From positions 1 to 22,697 of the forward strand of contig DBFBGQ010000082.1 in assembly GCA_048201975.1 (NCBI GenBank): DNA of 22,697 nucleotides. The letters are read 5' to 3'. The DNA comes from Egerieenecus sp048201975 (GTDB lineage: Bacteria > Bacillota > Clostridia > Christensenellales > Aristaeellaceae). This document shows positions 7,767 through 15,009 of the stretch, piece by piece. The notes under the pieces are model-generated. The model did no database searches. It saw nothing but the letters and a program-made list of their open reading frames with translations, and had not been told where the DNA came from. A program made the position numbers and the translations under genes. Numbering within the stretch: position 1 is the stretch's first letter; every line of letters begins with the position of its first letter.

Positions 7767-8963
7767 TCAGTTGTCCACGTAGAGGGTGATATCGTTCAGG
7801 TACATCTGGGAGAAACCCATATACAGCACGATCACCTGGCCGTCGTCCAGCTTGAGGGCGTACCACAGGCTGGCGGAGGCGTCGGTGCCGTACTCAGCCA
7901 GGCCGTAGGGCGCGTTCTCCCCGTCGCCGTAGAGCACTTCCCGGCTGACGCCATCATACTCCCCTTCCCCGTTGCGGAAGCGGCTGATGACGCTGGAAAG
8001 GGAATCTCCCACCCGCACGCAGCGGGGGCCTTCCAGGCCGTCCATATCGATGGTGAATACTTCCAGCCTGGGCTCTTCCTTCTGGGCGTTGTAGGCAAAT
8101 GTCATGGCGCAGGTGGTGAACTCCATGGCGCGCAGGTAGCTGCCGTCGTCATCCTGCATCCAGTTATCCTCCTGGGGCGCGCCCAGGCGCTCCTGGGCCT
8201 CCTCGGGGGTGAGGGAAAGGAAGTCCATGCCGGAGAACACCAGGTCGTCCCTGCCGAACACATCCAGCTCCGCGCCGTTGGTGCTGGTGGGCACCTGGGC
8301 GTAGTCCTTCTTCTCGCAGATCTCCTGCACGGCGTCCAGGTTGCTGCGCACCTGATCCGCGCTGATGGTAACGTTGAGCCCGTAGGCGCGGATGGCCGCC
8401 ACCAGGTTGTTCTGGATGGTATAGACCACGCCGCAGTCCGTGTAGCCCTCCCCGCCGGAGGAAAGCTGATCATGCACGGCATACTGGATGGTCATGATCC
8501 GCTGGCCGTCCCGCTGCACCCAGCCCCACATGGCCCCGGAGGGCATGGTGTCGCTCAGGTACAGCGCGGCGAAGCTGCTGTCCCCCACCAGGTCCGGGTT
8601 TTCCTGATAAAACGCATCAATCACGCCGCTGGAGAGGTCGTCAATGCGGGTTCCCCGAGGTCCTTCCTCCTCGGAGGAGGTGATCACCAGCGCCTGCACC
8701 ACGCTGTCCTGGGTCATTTCGGGCCTGTCCATGTACAGGGTGGCGAAGTCATAAATAAAGGCATAGCCGTCCTCGCTGTGGGCCGCCTCCTCGGTGGGGT
8801 CGTTCAAGGGCGCGCCGGCAGCCAGGGCACGGTCCTTGTAGCCCTGCACCCATTGGGTGAGTTCCTCGTAGTCCAGGGCCTCCGCGGCGCTTTCCCCCAG
8901 GGCGGGACACACGGACAGCGTCAGCATCAATGCCAGGAGAAGGGCAACACATTTTCTCATCAT
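7767..8963 (-). CDS. Secreted protein of unknown function
   Basis: I do not recognise the family of this 398-residue protein. Residues 1-24 form a signal peptide (MMRKCVALLLALMLTLSVC, probable cleavage after ALG). The mature part is acidic, rich in Asp/Glu and aromatic residues, and without membrane segments. The second half (~245-398) has a LTPEEAQERLGAP segment followed by alternating strands, reminiscent of small outer-surface beta domains with SmpA-like repeats, but the match is weak. The start at ATG 8963 has AAGGAG 10 bases upstream; a second ATG follows immediately. It is the first gene of the operon and ends 39 bases before the probable true start (7727) of the repeat protein, so the two products may work together at the cell surface. 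Confidence 0.7.
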   Translation of the reverse strand: MMRKCVALLLALMLTLSVCPALGESAAEALDYEELTQWVQGYKDRALAAGAPLNDPTEEAAHSEDGYAFIYDFATLYMDRPEMTQDSVVQALVITSSEEEGPRGTRIDDLSSGVIDAFYQENPDLVGDSSFAALYLSDTMPSGAMWGWVQRDGQRIMTIQYAVHDQLSSGGEGYTDCGVVYTIQNNLVAAIRAYGLNVTISADQVRSNLDAVQEICEKKDYAQVPTSTNGAELDVFGRDDLVFSGMDFLSLTPEEAQERLGAPQEDNWMQDDDGSYLRAMEFTTCAMTFAYNAQKEEPRLEVFTIDMDGLEGPRCVRVGDSLSSVISRFRNGEGEYDGVSREVLYGDGENAPYGLAEYGTDASASLWYALKLDDGQVIVLYMGFSQMYLNDITLYVDN

Positions 8964-9014
8964 CGTCTAAATGCTCCTTACATGGTTCATGGCAGGTGAC
9001 AAGCCACCAGCATT

Positions 9015-9043
9015 ATTTTACTAGAAACCGCCCGAAATGTACA
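9015..9043 (-). promoter_or_regulatory. Candidate promoter of the four-gene envelope operon
   Basis: On the minus strand TGTACA (9038-9043) and TAAAAT (9015-9020) are separated by 17 bases, upstream of the secreted-protein gene at 8963. The -10 box is good, and the -35 box matches TTGACA only partly. The element closely resembles the promoter proposed for the deacetylase gene. Confidence 0.45.
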
Positions 9044-9103
9044 GTCCGGGTTTTCTTCATAGGTGTAAAATTACGCTGCGCCCGCCCCCATCCCTGCCGG
9101 GGC

Positions 9104-9148
9104 GCAAAAAAAGCCAAAAAATTCCCGGGCGCAACTTCCGCGCCCGGG
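9104..9148 (-). terminator. Rho-independent terminator of the MATE exporter gene
   Basis: A 9-bp perfect GC stem (CCCGGGCGC 9124-9132 with GCGCCCGGG 9140-9148) has a 7-base loop. On the minus strand it is followed by two T-tracts, six and seven T residues long, separated by GGC. It lies 10 bases after the exporter stop codon. Confidence 0.88.
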
Positions 9149-9157
9149 TTGCCGCGC

Positions 9158-10555
9158 TCACTGCGCGCCATGGGAGAGGCCCGCCTTGCGTATGCAGCGC
9201 TTGAGCCAGCCCCCCTTCAGGTAATAGCCGATGAAAAGCAGGGAGGTAATGGACCAGGTAATGGGATAGCTGAGCAGCATGAAGCTGATGCTGTTGTAGG
9301 CGGGGGCGATGCCCATCACCCACACCACCCGCAATAGGCACACCCCGCACAGGGTAATCAGCGTGGGAATCAGCGAATCCCCCGCGCCGCGCACCGCGCC
9401 GGAAAGGATCTCGATGCAGATATACGTCACATAGGTGGGCACCAGCAGGCGCAGGATCACCAGCCCCTGGCGAATGACCTCTGCGTCGTCGGAGAACAGG
9501 CGATAGAGCGTCTCCCCAAAGAGCAGCAGCACCGTGCTGATCACCGCGGTGGCCAGCACGGTCATGCCCAGGCAGGCCCGCACGCTTTTCTTCACCCGGT
9601 CATAGCGCTGCGCGCCGAAGTTCTGCCCCACAAAGGTGGTAATGGCCACGCCAAAGGCGTTGACGGTCATCCAGTACAGGCCGTCCAGCTTGCCGTAGGC
9701 GGTCCAGGCCGCCAGAATGTCCGTGCCGAAGCCGTTGACGCTGGTTTGGATAATCACGTTGGACAGGGAATACATCACCGACTGCAGCCCGGCGGGCAGG
9801 CCGATGCGCACAATGCGCCCCAGAAGATCCATGTGGAAGCGGATCTTGCGCACCTCCAGCCGGTAGGCGTAGTTGGAGCGGACCAGCGTCACCACCACCA
9901 GCACCGCGCTCACCGCCTGGGAGAAGATGGTGGCCAGGGCCGCGCCCGCCACGCCCATCTCCAGCCCCAGCACCAGCAGCACGTCCAGCAGGATGTTCAC
10001 CATGCACGCGCAAATCAGGAAATACAGCGGCCGGCGGGAATCCCCCACCGCCCGCAGCACACCGGAGCCGATGTTGTAGATCAGGTTCGGGATCATGCCG
10101 GCAAAATAGATGCGGATATACGTCACCGCGTGGTCCATCACATCCTCCGGGGTGCCCATCCACCGCAACAGCGTGGGCGATAGCAAAATGCCCAGCACGG
10201 AAAGCAGCAGTCCGACGGAGAGGGCCAGCGCCGCCGCCGTATGCACCGCCTGGCTCACCTCCTGCTCCCGGCGTCCGCCGAAAAACTGGGAGATGATTAC
10301 CGTCGCGCCCGAGGAAAGTCCCACAAAAAAGCCCACGATCAGGTTGATCAAATTGCCGGTGGCGCCGCCCACCGCCGCCAGGGCTTCCTTGCCCACGTAC
10401 TTGCCCACGATGATGGCGTCGGCGGTGTTGTACAGCTGCTGAAAAAACGTGCCCAGCAAAATGGGAAAGAAAAAGATCAGCAGCTGCTTCCAAATGACGC
10501 CGTCAACAATACTGTTCCCCGCCTCCAGCGCGGCGGAACGGTGCCTTTTGAACAT
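9158..10555 (-). CDS. MATE-family multidrug/metabolite efflux protein
   Basis: This 465-residue integral membrane protein has about twelve membrane segments in two related halves, the usual length for MATE exporters. These use a sodium or proton gradient to expel cationic drugs or metabolites. Typical signatures are PILLGTFFQQLYNTADAIIVG at the start, GATVIISQFFGGRR after segment 2, and GVLRAVGDSRRPLYF mid-protein, with the matching SGAVRGAGDSLIPTLI in the second half. I choose ATG 10555 (GAGG 5 bases upstream, AAGGAG further up); the frame stays open far beyond it, but that part is antisense to the divergent regulator. The AraC regulator beside it may control this gene. The substrate cannot be deduced. 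Confidence 0.9.
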   Translation of the reverse strand: MFKRHRSAALEAGNSIVDGVIWKQLLIFFFPILLGTFFQQLYNTADAIIVGKYVGKEALAAVGGATGNLINLIVGFFVGLSSGATVIISQFFGGRREQEVSQAVHTAAALALSVGLLLSVLGILLSPTLLRWMGTPEDVMDHAVTYIRIYFAGMIPNLIYNIGSGVLRAVGDSRRPLYFLICACMVNILLDVLLVLGLEMGVAGAALATIFSQAVSAVLVVVTLVRSNYAYRLEVRKIRFHMDLLGRIVRIGLPAGLQSVMYSLSNVIIQTSVNGFGTDILAAWTAYGKLDGLYWMTVNAFGVAITTFVGQNFGAQRYDRVKKSVRACLGMTVLATAVISTVLLLFGETLYRLFSDDAEVIRQGLVILRLLVPTYVTYICIEILSGAVRGAGDSLIPTLITLCGVCLLRVVWVMGIAPAYNSISFMLLSYPITWSITSLLFIGYYLKGGWLKRCIRKAGLSHGAQ

Positions 10556-10590
10556 ATTGCCCTCATGCTCCTTTGTCTTTGGTCCATTCC

Positions 10591-10620
10591 AGTATATAAC
10601 CACCGGCGCGCGTTTGTCCA
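10591..10620 (-). promoter_or_regulatory. Candidate promoter of the MATE exporter
   Basis: On the minus strand TGGACA (10615-10620) and TATACT (10591-10596) are separated by 18 bases; TATATA two bases earlier would give 16. Both boxes are one or two changes from consensus, and the exporter ATG lies about 35 bases downstream. Confidence 0.5.
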
Positions 10621-10645
10621 GGGGAAGCAGGAAAAAGGAGGCGGC

Positions 10646-10675
10646 CATTGCAAAAGAACCGCGAAACATTGCAAA
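10646..10675 (+). promoter_or_regulatory. Direct repeat CATTGCAAA, candidate AraC-family operator
   Basis: CATTGCAAA occurs at 10646-10654 and again at 10667-10675, 21 bases apart start to start, which is two DNA helical turns. AraC-family proteins commonly bind such tandem half-sites. The second copy covers the proposed -35 box (TTGCAA) of the regulator gene. Assignment to the adjacent regulator is inference. Confidence 0.45.
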
Positions 10676-10697
10676 TATGCTGATTTTCCTGTAAAAT
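10669..10697 (+). promoter_or_regulatory. Candidate sigma-A promoter of the araC-isomerase-oxidoreductase operon
   Basis: TTGCAA (10669-10674) and TAAAAT (10692-10697) are separated by the ideal 17 bases. A perfect TATAAT at 10723-10728 lies downstream but lacks a convincing -35 box, so it is a second, weaker possibility. Confidence 0.55.
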
Positions 10698-10756
10698 ATG
10701 GCCAGAAGATACGTGCATGCGCTATAATGACCACAGGTACGCGGGGAGGCATCGGA

Positions 10757-11710
10757 ATGGACGGGTGCAGAATGGATTCGGAGCTGTACAGCTTCTCCCA
10801 CAGCAAAACCCGGACGGCTTCCCAAAGCTATATGATCCACGCGCATCCTTTTTATGAGCTGTACTATTTTGTGCGGGGCGAGGTGGACTATCTGCTCTCC
10901 GGGGTGGAACGCCAGCTGAAGCCCGGCACCATGCTGCTGATCCTCCCCAATGAGTTCCACGGCGCCAAGGTGAACTCCACCGCCGTTTACGAGCGCTGGA
11001 CGCTCCACTTCGACCCGGAGATGCTGGGAGAAGCGCACCGGGAGCTGCTGCAGGAAGCCACCGCGGGCGCGCCCGCCCTGCGCTTCCTGGGGGATGCGGC
11101 GGACTGGGGGCTGGAGGACGCCTTCGCCGTCTATGACGGTCTGACCGGCATGGAGGAGGCGCTTCAGCAGCGGCTGATCCCGGTGTTCACCGCGGCGCTG
11201 CTGGGCCGGCTGCTGATGCGCCGTTCCAGCCTGCCCCAGCGCCCCGACGCGCGCCCCAGCAACGTGGTCACGCAGGTGGCGGGGTATCTCAACGAGCACT
11301 TTACCGAGCGCGTTACCCTGGACAGCTTGGCGGAGAAATACTTCATCTCCAAGAGCCACCTCAACCTGACCTTTCGTAAGGCCATGGGCGTGACGGTGAT
11401 GGAATACCTGACCCGCAAGCGCGTCGCCTATGCCCATCAATTGCTGGCAAGCGGCCTGCCTGCCACGCAGACGGCGGCGGCGGCAGGCTTTGGGGATTAT
11501 ACCAGCTTTTACCGCAACTACGTCCGGCGCTTCGGCCGCTCCCCCAACCGGGATTACATCCGCCCCACCCCGGAGGAGAGTCTACTGCGCCAGACCATGA
11601 CGGACATGCCGCCCAGGGCGGAGGCCGCCCAGGGGCAGGGCAAGCGCAGCCTGTGGGAGCGCCTGCCTGAAACCCGGCGGGAATCCTCGCCGCCCGGCGG
11701 CGAAACATAA
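10757..11710 (+). CDS. AraC-family transcriptional regulator
   Basis: This 317-residue regulator has an N-terminal cupin-type sensor domain (~10-110; HAHPFYELYYFVRGEVDY and LKPGTMLLILPNEFH are typical sugar-sensing AraC features). A linker follows, then the double helix-turn-helix domain at ~170-268 (TLDSLAEKYFISKSHLNLTF and TQTAAAAGFGDYTSFYRNY, ending FGRSPNRDY). About 47 residues after the DNA-binding domain are proline- and charge-rich and look disordered, longer than most relatives. The start ATG 10757 is fixed by GGGGAGG 7 bases upstream, although the frame is open further up. It heads an operon with the isomerase (31-base gap) and two oxidoreductases, and is divergent from the MATE exporter, so local control of both is likely. 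The ligand is unknown, probably a sugar derivative. Confidence 0.9.
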   Translation: MDGCRMDSELYSFSHSKTRTASQSYMIHAHPFYELYYFVRGEVDYLLSGVERQLKPGTMLLILPNEFHGAKVNSTAVYERWTLHFDPEMLGEAHRELLQEATAGAPALRFLGDAADWGLEDAFAVYDGLTGMEEALQQRLIPVFTAALLGRLLMRRSSLPQRPDARPSNVVTQVAGYLNEHFTERVTLDSLAEKYFISKSHLNLTFRKAMGVTVMEYLTRKRVAYAHQLLASGLPATQTAAAAGFGDYTSFYRNYVRRFGRSPNRDYIRPTPEESLLRQTMTDMPPRAEAAQGQGKRSLWERLPETRRESSPPGGET

Positions 11711-11741
11711 ACCTACTCAGGGAAAGGAGCGCGGTTTTCAC

Positions 11742-12494
11742 ATGCAAATCGGCGCACAGATGTACACGGTACGGGACAGCTGCCAGACCCTCGACGGCTT
11801 TGCGGAAACCCTGCGGCGGATTGCTGACATCGGTTACCGGGTGGTGCAGGTATCCGGCACCTGCCCCTTTGAGGGCGGCTGGCTGAAGGAGCAGCTGGCG
11901 CGCAACGGCCTCTCCTGCGTGCTGACCCACACCCCGGCGCCCCGGCTGACCGAGGAGCTGGACCAGGTCATCGCCGACCACGATGCCTTCGGGTGCAATT
12001 ACATCGGCCTGGGCTGGTACGCCTTCGACCAGGAGCAGGACCCCGACTGCTACCAGCACTTTCTGGAGACTTACCGCCCTGTGGCCCAGAAAATCCAGGC
12101 CGCGGGAAAGCTGTTCATGTACCACAACCACGACCAGGAATTCAAAAAAATCGACGGCAAGCTGATCCTGGAAAAGCTTATGGAGGACATGCCCGCCCAA
12201 TGGATGGGCTTTACCCTGGATACCTTCTGGGTGCAGGCGGGGGGCGGCGACCCGGCCCAATGGTTGGAAAAGCTGGCCGGACGCATTCCCTGCATCCACC
12301 TCAAGGATTATGCCTACGGCCGCTCCATGGCGGTCATCGGCGAAGGGAACATCAATTTTGACCGGGTGTTTGAAAAGGCGGAGGCCGGCGGCACCCGATA
12401 CATGCTGGTGGAGCAGGACGACTGCCACGGGGAGGACCCCATCGCCTGCCTCAAACGCAGCTACGACTACCTGGTTTCCCTGGGCTTCCGCTAA
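11742..12494 (+). CDS. Sugar phosphate isomerase/epimerase (xylose isomerase-like TIM barrel)
   Basis: This 250-residue cytoplasmic protein belongs to the AP endonuclease 2 / xylose isomerase-like TIM-barrel family, which interconverts ketoses, inososes or keto-sugar derivatives by metal-assisted enolisation. Family signatures with probable metal or substrate ligands are YHNHDQEF (127-134), GFTLDTFW (156-163), CIHLKDY (184-190), GEGNINF (200-206) and VEQD (223-226). Its length is slightly short of the usual 260-290 residues, but the barrel seems complete. AAAGGAG lies 12 bases before ATG 11742. Its place between an AraC regulator and two Gfo/Idh/MocA dehydrogenases, a very common pairing, points to a sugar or inositol-like oxidation-isomerisation route. 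Confidence 0.87.
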   Translation: MQIGAQMYTVRDSCQTLDGFAETLRRIADIGYRVVQVSGTCPFEGGWLKEQLARNGLSCVLTHTPAPRLTEELDQVIADHDAFGCNYIGLGWYAFDQEQDPDCYQHFLETYRPVAQKIQAAGKLFMYHNHDQEFKKIDGKLILEKLMEDMPAQWMGFTLDTFWVQAGGGDPAQWLEKLAGRIPCIHLKDYAYGRSMAVIGEGNINFDRVFEKAEAGGTRYMLVEQDDCHGEDPIACLKRSYDYLVSLGFR

Positions 12495-12524
12495 GGGGCC
12501 GTACCCATACAGGAAAGGAGCGTA

Positions 12525-13706
12525 ATGAGCATGGAAAAGAAGATTCGGCTGGGGATCATCGGTCTGGGCAACATGGGCTCCGGCCACGCCAAGAACATTA
12601 TGGAAGGCAAATGCCCGGACCTGGACCTGGTGGCGGTAGCCGACACCAACCCCGCCCGCGTGGCCTGGGGCAAGGAGAATCTGGCCGGAGACATCCGCTA
12701 CTTTGACGACGCCCTGGCCATGCTGGACAGCGGCTGCATCGACGCCTGCATGGTCTGCGTGCCGCACTACGACCATCCCCGCTACGCCATGGCCTGCATG
12801 CAGCGCGGCATCCATGTGATGGTGGAAAAGCCCGCGGGCGTCTATACCAAGCAGGTTCGGGAGATGAACGCCGAGGCCGCCAAGCATCCCCAGGTGGTCT
12901 TCGGCATGATGTTCAACCAGCGCACCAACCATGTCTACCGCAAAATGCGGGAGCTGGTCCAGTCCGGGCAGTACGGGCAGATCCGCCGCACCAACTGGAT
13001 CATTACCGACTGGTACCGCCCCCAGGCGTATTATGATTCCGGGGCATGGCGGGCCACCTGGTCCGGGGAGGGCGGCGGCGTGCTGCTGAACCAGTGCCCC
13101 CATCAGCTGGACCTGTGGCAGTGGATTTGCGGCATGCCGGTGAGCGTGCTGTCCCAGATGCGCTTCGGCCAATGGCATGACATCGAGGTGGAGGACGACG
13201 TGACCACCTATGTGGAGTATGCCAACGGCGCCACGGGCGTGTTCGTCACCACCACCGGCGATGCGCACGGTACCAACCGCTTCGAGATTCAGCTGGACCG
13301 GGCCAAGCTGGTGGTGGAGGACGGTCAGCTCCACGTGCTGGAGTTCGAGGTTTCCGAACCCGAATGGAGCCGGACCAACAAGGTTCCCTTTGCCACCATG
13401 CCCGCCCATGAGGTGCAGGTGGAGACCGACGGAAAGAACGAGCAGCATGTGGGCGTGCTCAACGCCTGGGCCGGCGCCATCCTGCACGGAACGCCCCTGG
13501 TGGCCCATGGCAGCGAGGGCATCAACGGCCTGACCCTGTCCAACGCCATGCATCTCTCCGCCTTCCTGGGCAAGAAGATTCAACTGCCCCTGGACGAGGA
13601 CCTGTTCTATGAGGAGCTGATGAAGCGGGTGGCCACCTCCCGGCGCAAGTCGGATGTGCAGGCGGTGTTCGCTGACACCAGCAGCACCTACGGCGGCAAC
13701 CGCTAA
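12525..13706 (+). CDS. Gfo/Idh/MocA-family oxidoreductase, first paralogue
   Basis: This 393-residue NAD(P)-dependent sugar dehydrogenase has an N-terminal Rossmann fold (GLGNMG at 13-18, EKP at 101-103) and a C-terminal substrate domain (~130-380). The active-site segment GGGVLLNQCPHQLD (183-196) carries the family His (H193) and Asp (D196); many relatives have GGGxLxDxGxH, so the Asp-to-Asn and Gly-to-Pro changes mark a subgroup. Ribosome binding site AAAGGAG lies 4 bases before ATG 12525; the ATG two codons later would have a more normal spacing of 10. The genes on either side are 30 and 20 bases away, in one operon. The likely role is oxidation or reduction of a hexose, inositol or sugar-acid derivative. 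The substrate cannot be read from the sequence. Confidence 0.88.
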   Translation: MSMEKKIRLGIIGLGNMGSGHAKNIMEGKCPDLDLVAVADTNPARVAWGKENLAGDIRYFDDALAMLDSGCIDACMVCVPHYDHPRYAMACMQRGIHVMVEKPAGVYTKQVREMNAEAAKHPQVVFGMMFNQRTNHVYRKMRELVQSGQYGQIRRTNWIITDWYRPQAYYDSGAWRATWSGEGGGVLLNQCPHQLDLWQWICGMPVSVLSQMRFGQWHDIEVEDDVTTYVEYANGATGVFVTTTGDAHGTNRFEIQLDRAKLVVEDGQLHVLEFEVSEPEWSRTNKVPFATMPAHEVQVETDGKNEQHVGVLNAWAGAILHGTPLVAHGSEGINGLTLSNAMHLSAFLGKKIQLPLDEDLFYEELMKRVATSRRKSDVQAVFADTSSTYGGNR

Positions 13707-13726
13707 GGGGTAAGGAGCGAGGGTTT

Positions 13727-14905
13727 ATGTCGTCAATCAAGGTAGCGGTCATCGGCTTTGGCAACATGGGCACCGCCCATGCCGCCTGCCTGGCGGAGGG
13801 AAAGATTCGCGGGCTGGAGCTGGGGGCGGTGTGCGATATCCGCCCGGACCGCCTGGAAGAAAGCCGGCGTCGCTTCCCGGCGGTCCCCTGCTATGGAGAC
13901 TACCGAGAATTGCTGGCCGCCGGCGCAGTTCAGGCCGCCGTGGTAGCGGTTCCCCATCCCCTGCACGGGGAGATCGCCTCCGCCGCCCTGGAGGCGGGGC
14001 TGCACACGCTGGTGGAGAAGCCCATCGAGATCAGCGTCACCAAGGCGCGCGCCCTGACCGCCGTGGCCCAGGCCAGCGGCAAGGTTTTCGCCATTATGCT
14101 GAACCAGCGCACCAATCCCATTTTCCGCAAGGCGCGGGACATTGTGCAGGGCGGCCAGCTGGGAGAGCTGAAGCGCACCATATGGATCATTACCAACTGG
14201 TACCGCACCCAGCATTACTACGATTCCGGCTCCTGGCGGGCTACCTGGGCGGGAGAGGGCGGCGGCGTGCTGCTGAACCAGGCCCCCCACAACCTGGACC
14301 TGTGGCAATGGATCTGCGGCATGCCGGTATCCGTGGCGGCCCGGTGCGAGGTCGCCAAGTATCACCATATCGAGGTGGAGGACGAAGCCACACTGTTCAC
14401 CCGCTATGCCAACGGGGCCACGGGGCTGTTTATCACCAGCACCGGCGAATTCCCCGGCACCAACCGCCTGGAAATTTCCGGGGAGCTGGGAAAGCTGGTG
14501 CTGGAAGAAGGCAAGCTGAAATGGTGGAAACTGCAGCGCAATGAAAAGGAAGTGCGTTTCAGCTCCGACGCCAACTTCGCCAAGATCGACCTGGACTACA
14601 CGGAGTTCGCGCCCCAAGAGAAGGAAACCGCGCATGCGGGCATTCTGCAAAACTTTGCCAACGCCATCCTGGAGGGCGAGCCCCTGCTTTCCCCCGGCGA
14701 GGACGGCATCAACGAGCTTACCCTGTCCAACGCCGCCTACCTGTCCCAGTGGCAGAACAGCGCGCCTGTCGCCCTGCCCCTGGACGGCGAAGCCTTTGAC
14801 CGCCTGCTGGCCGCCCGGGCCGCCGCCTCCGTCTATCACGGCGCGGCCCAGGCCGGCGAAAAGGCCAGCGGCCAGTACAGCGAGCGCTGGCAGGTCAACT
14901 GGTAA
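13727..14905 (+). CDS. Gfo/Idh/MocA-family oxidoreductase, second paralogue
   Basis: This 392-residue protein is clearly homologous along its whole length to the gene just upstream. It has GFGNMG (10-15) and EKP (97-99) in the nucleotide domain. The near-identical core YYDSGSWRATWAGEGGGVLL followed by LNQAPHNLDLWQWICGMPVSV holds the active-site His and Asp. It differs most in the N-terminal half and after the core (EFPGTNRLEISGELGKLVLEE). The pair looks like a tandem duplication that has diverged; the two may form a heteromer or act on successive intermediates. GTAAGGAG lies 9 bases before ATG 13727. It is the last gene of the operon, ended by the strong terminator just downstream. Confidence 0.88.
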   Translation: MSSIKVAVIGFGNMGTAHAACLAEGKIRGLELGAVCDIRPDRLEESRRRFPAVPCYGDYRELLAAGAVQAAVVAVPHPLHGEIASAALEAGLHTLVEKPIEISVTKARALTAVAQASGKVFAIMLNQRTNPIFRKARDIVQGGQLGELKRTIWIITNWYRTQHYYDSGSWRATWAGEGGGVLLNQAPHNLDLWQWICGMPVSVAARCEVAKYHHIEVEDEATLFTRYANGATGLFITSTGEFPGTNRLEISGELGKLVLEEGKLKWWKLQRNEKEVRFSSDANFAKIDLDYTEFAPQEKETAHAGILQNFANAILEGEPLLSPGEDGINELTLSNAAYLSQWQNSAPVALPLDGEAFDRLLAARAAASVYHGAAQAGEKASGQYSERWQVNW

Positions 14906-14936
14906 CGCCAAGCAGCGAACCGCTTCCGTCCCCATG

Positions 14937-14985
14937 AAAAGAACGCCTCCCGCGGAATGATCCAAACCGCGGAAGGCGTTCTTTT
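14937..14985. terminator. Bidirectional Rho-independent terminator
   Basis: The arms 14937-14955 and 14967-14985 form a 19-bp stem with one mismatch (14949/14973). The loop is 11 bases, and the outer ends are AAAA and TTTT, so it terminates in both directions. It separates the plus-strand oxidoreductase operon from the convergent minus-strand sialidase operon. Confidence 0.92.
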
Positions 14986-15009
14986 GCTGCAAGGAAGCCG
15001 GAATCGCTT

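Noticed and set aside
4997..7789. 930-codon plus-strand frame opposite the repeat protein
   Set aside because: It stays open because the minus-strand 111-bp repeats lack stops in this antisense phase. It has no recognisable motif or ribosome binding site, while the opposite strand has a complete domain architecture.
9078..9106. GC-rich inverted repeat next to an A-tract, considered as a second terminator
   Set aside because: Only about six base pairs form, and in the direction of minus-strand transcription the T-tract precedes rather than follows the stem.
10556..11440. N-terminal extension of the MATE exporter frame
   Set aside because: The extension is antisense to the AraC gene and its promoter. 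The MATE family begins near MFKRHRS, where a ribosome binding site is present.
11361..13583. 740-codon minus-strand frame opposite the regulator, isomerase and first oxidoreductase
   Set aside because: It crosses three well-supported plus-strand genes and their spacers. Its composition is typical of an antisense frame in GC-rich coding DNA.
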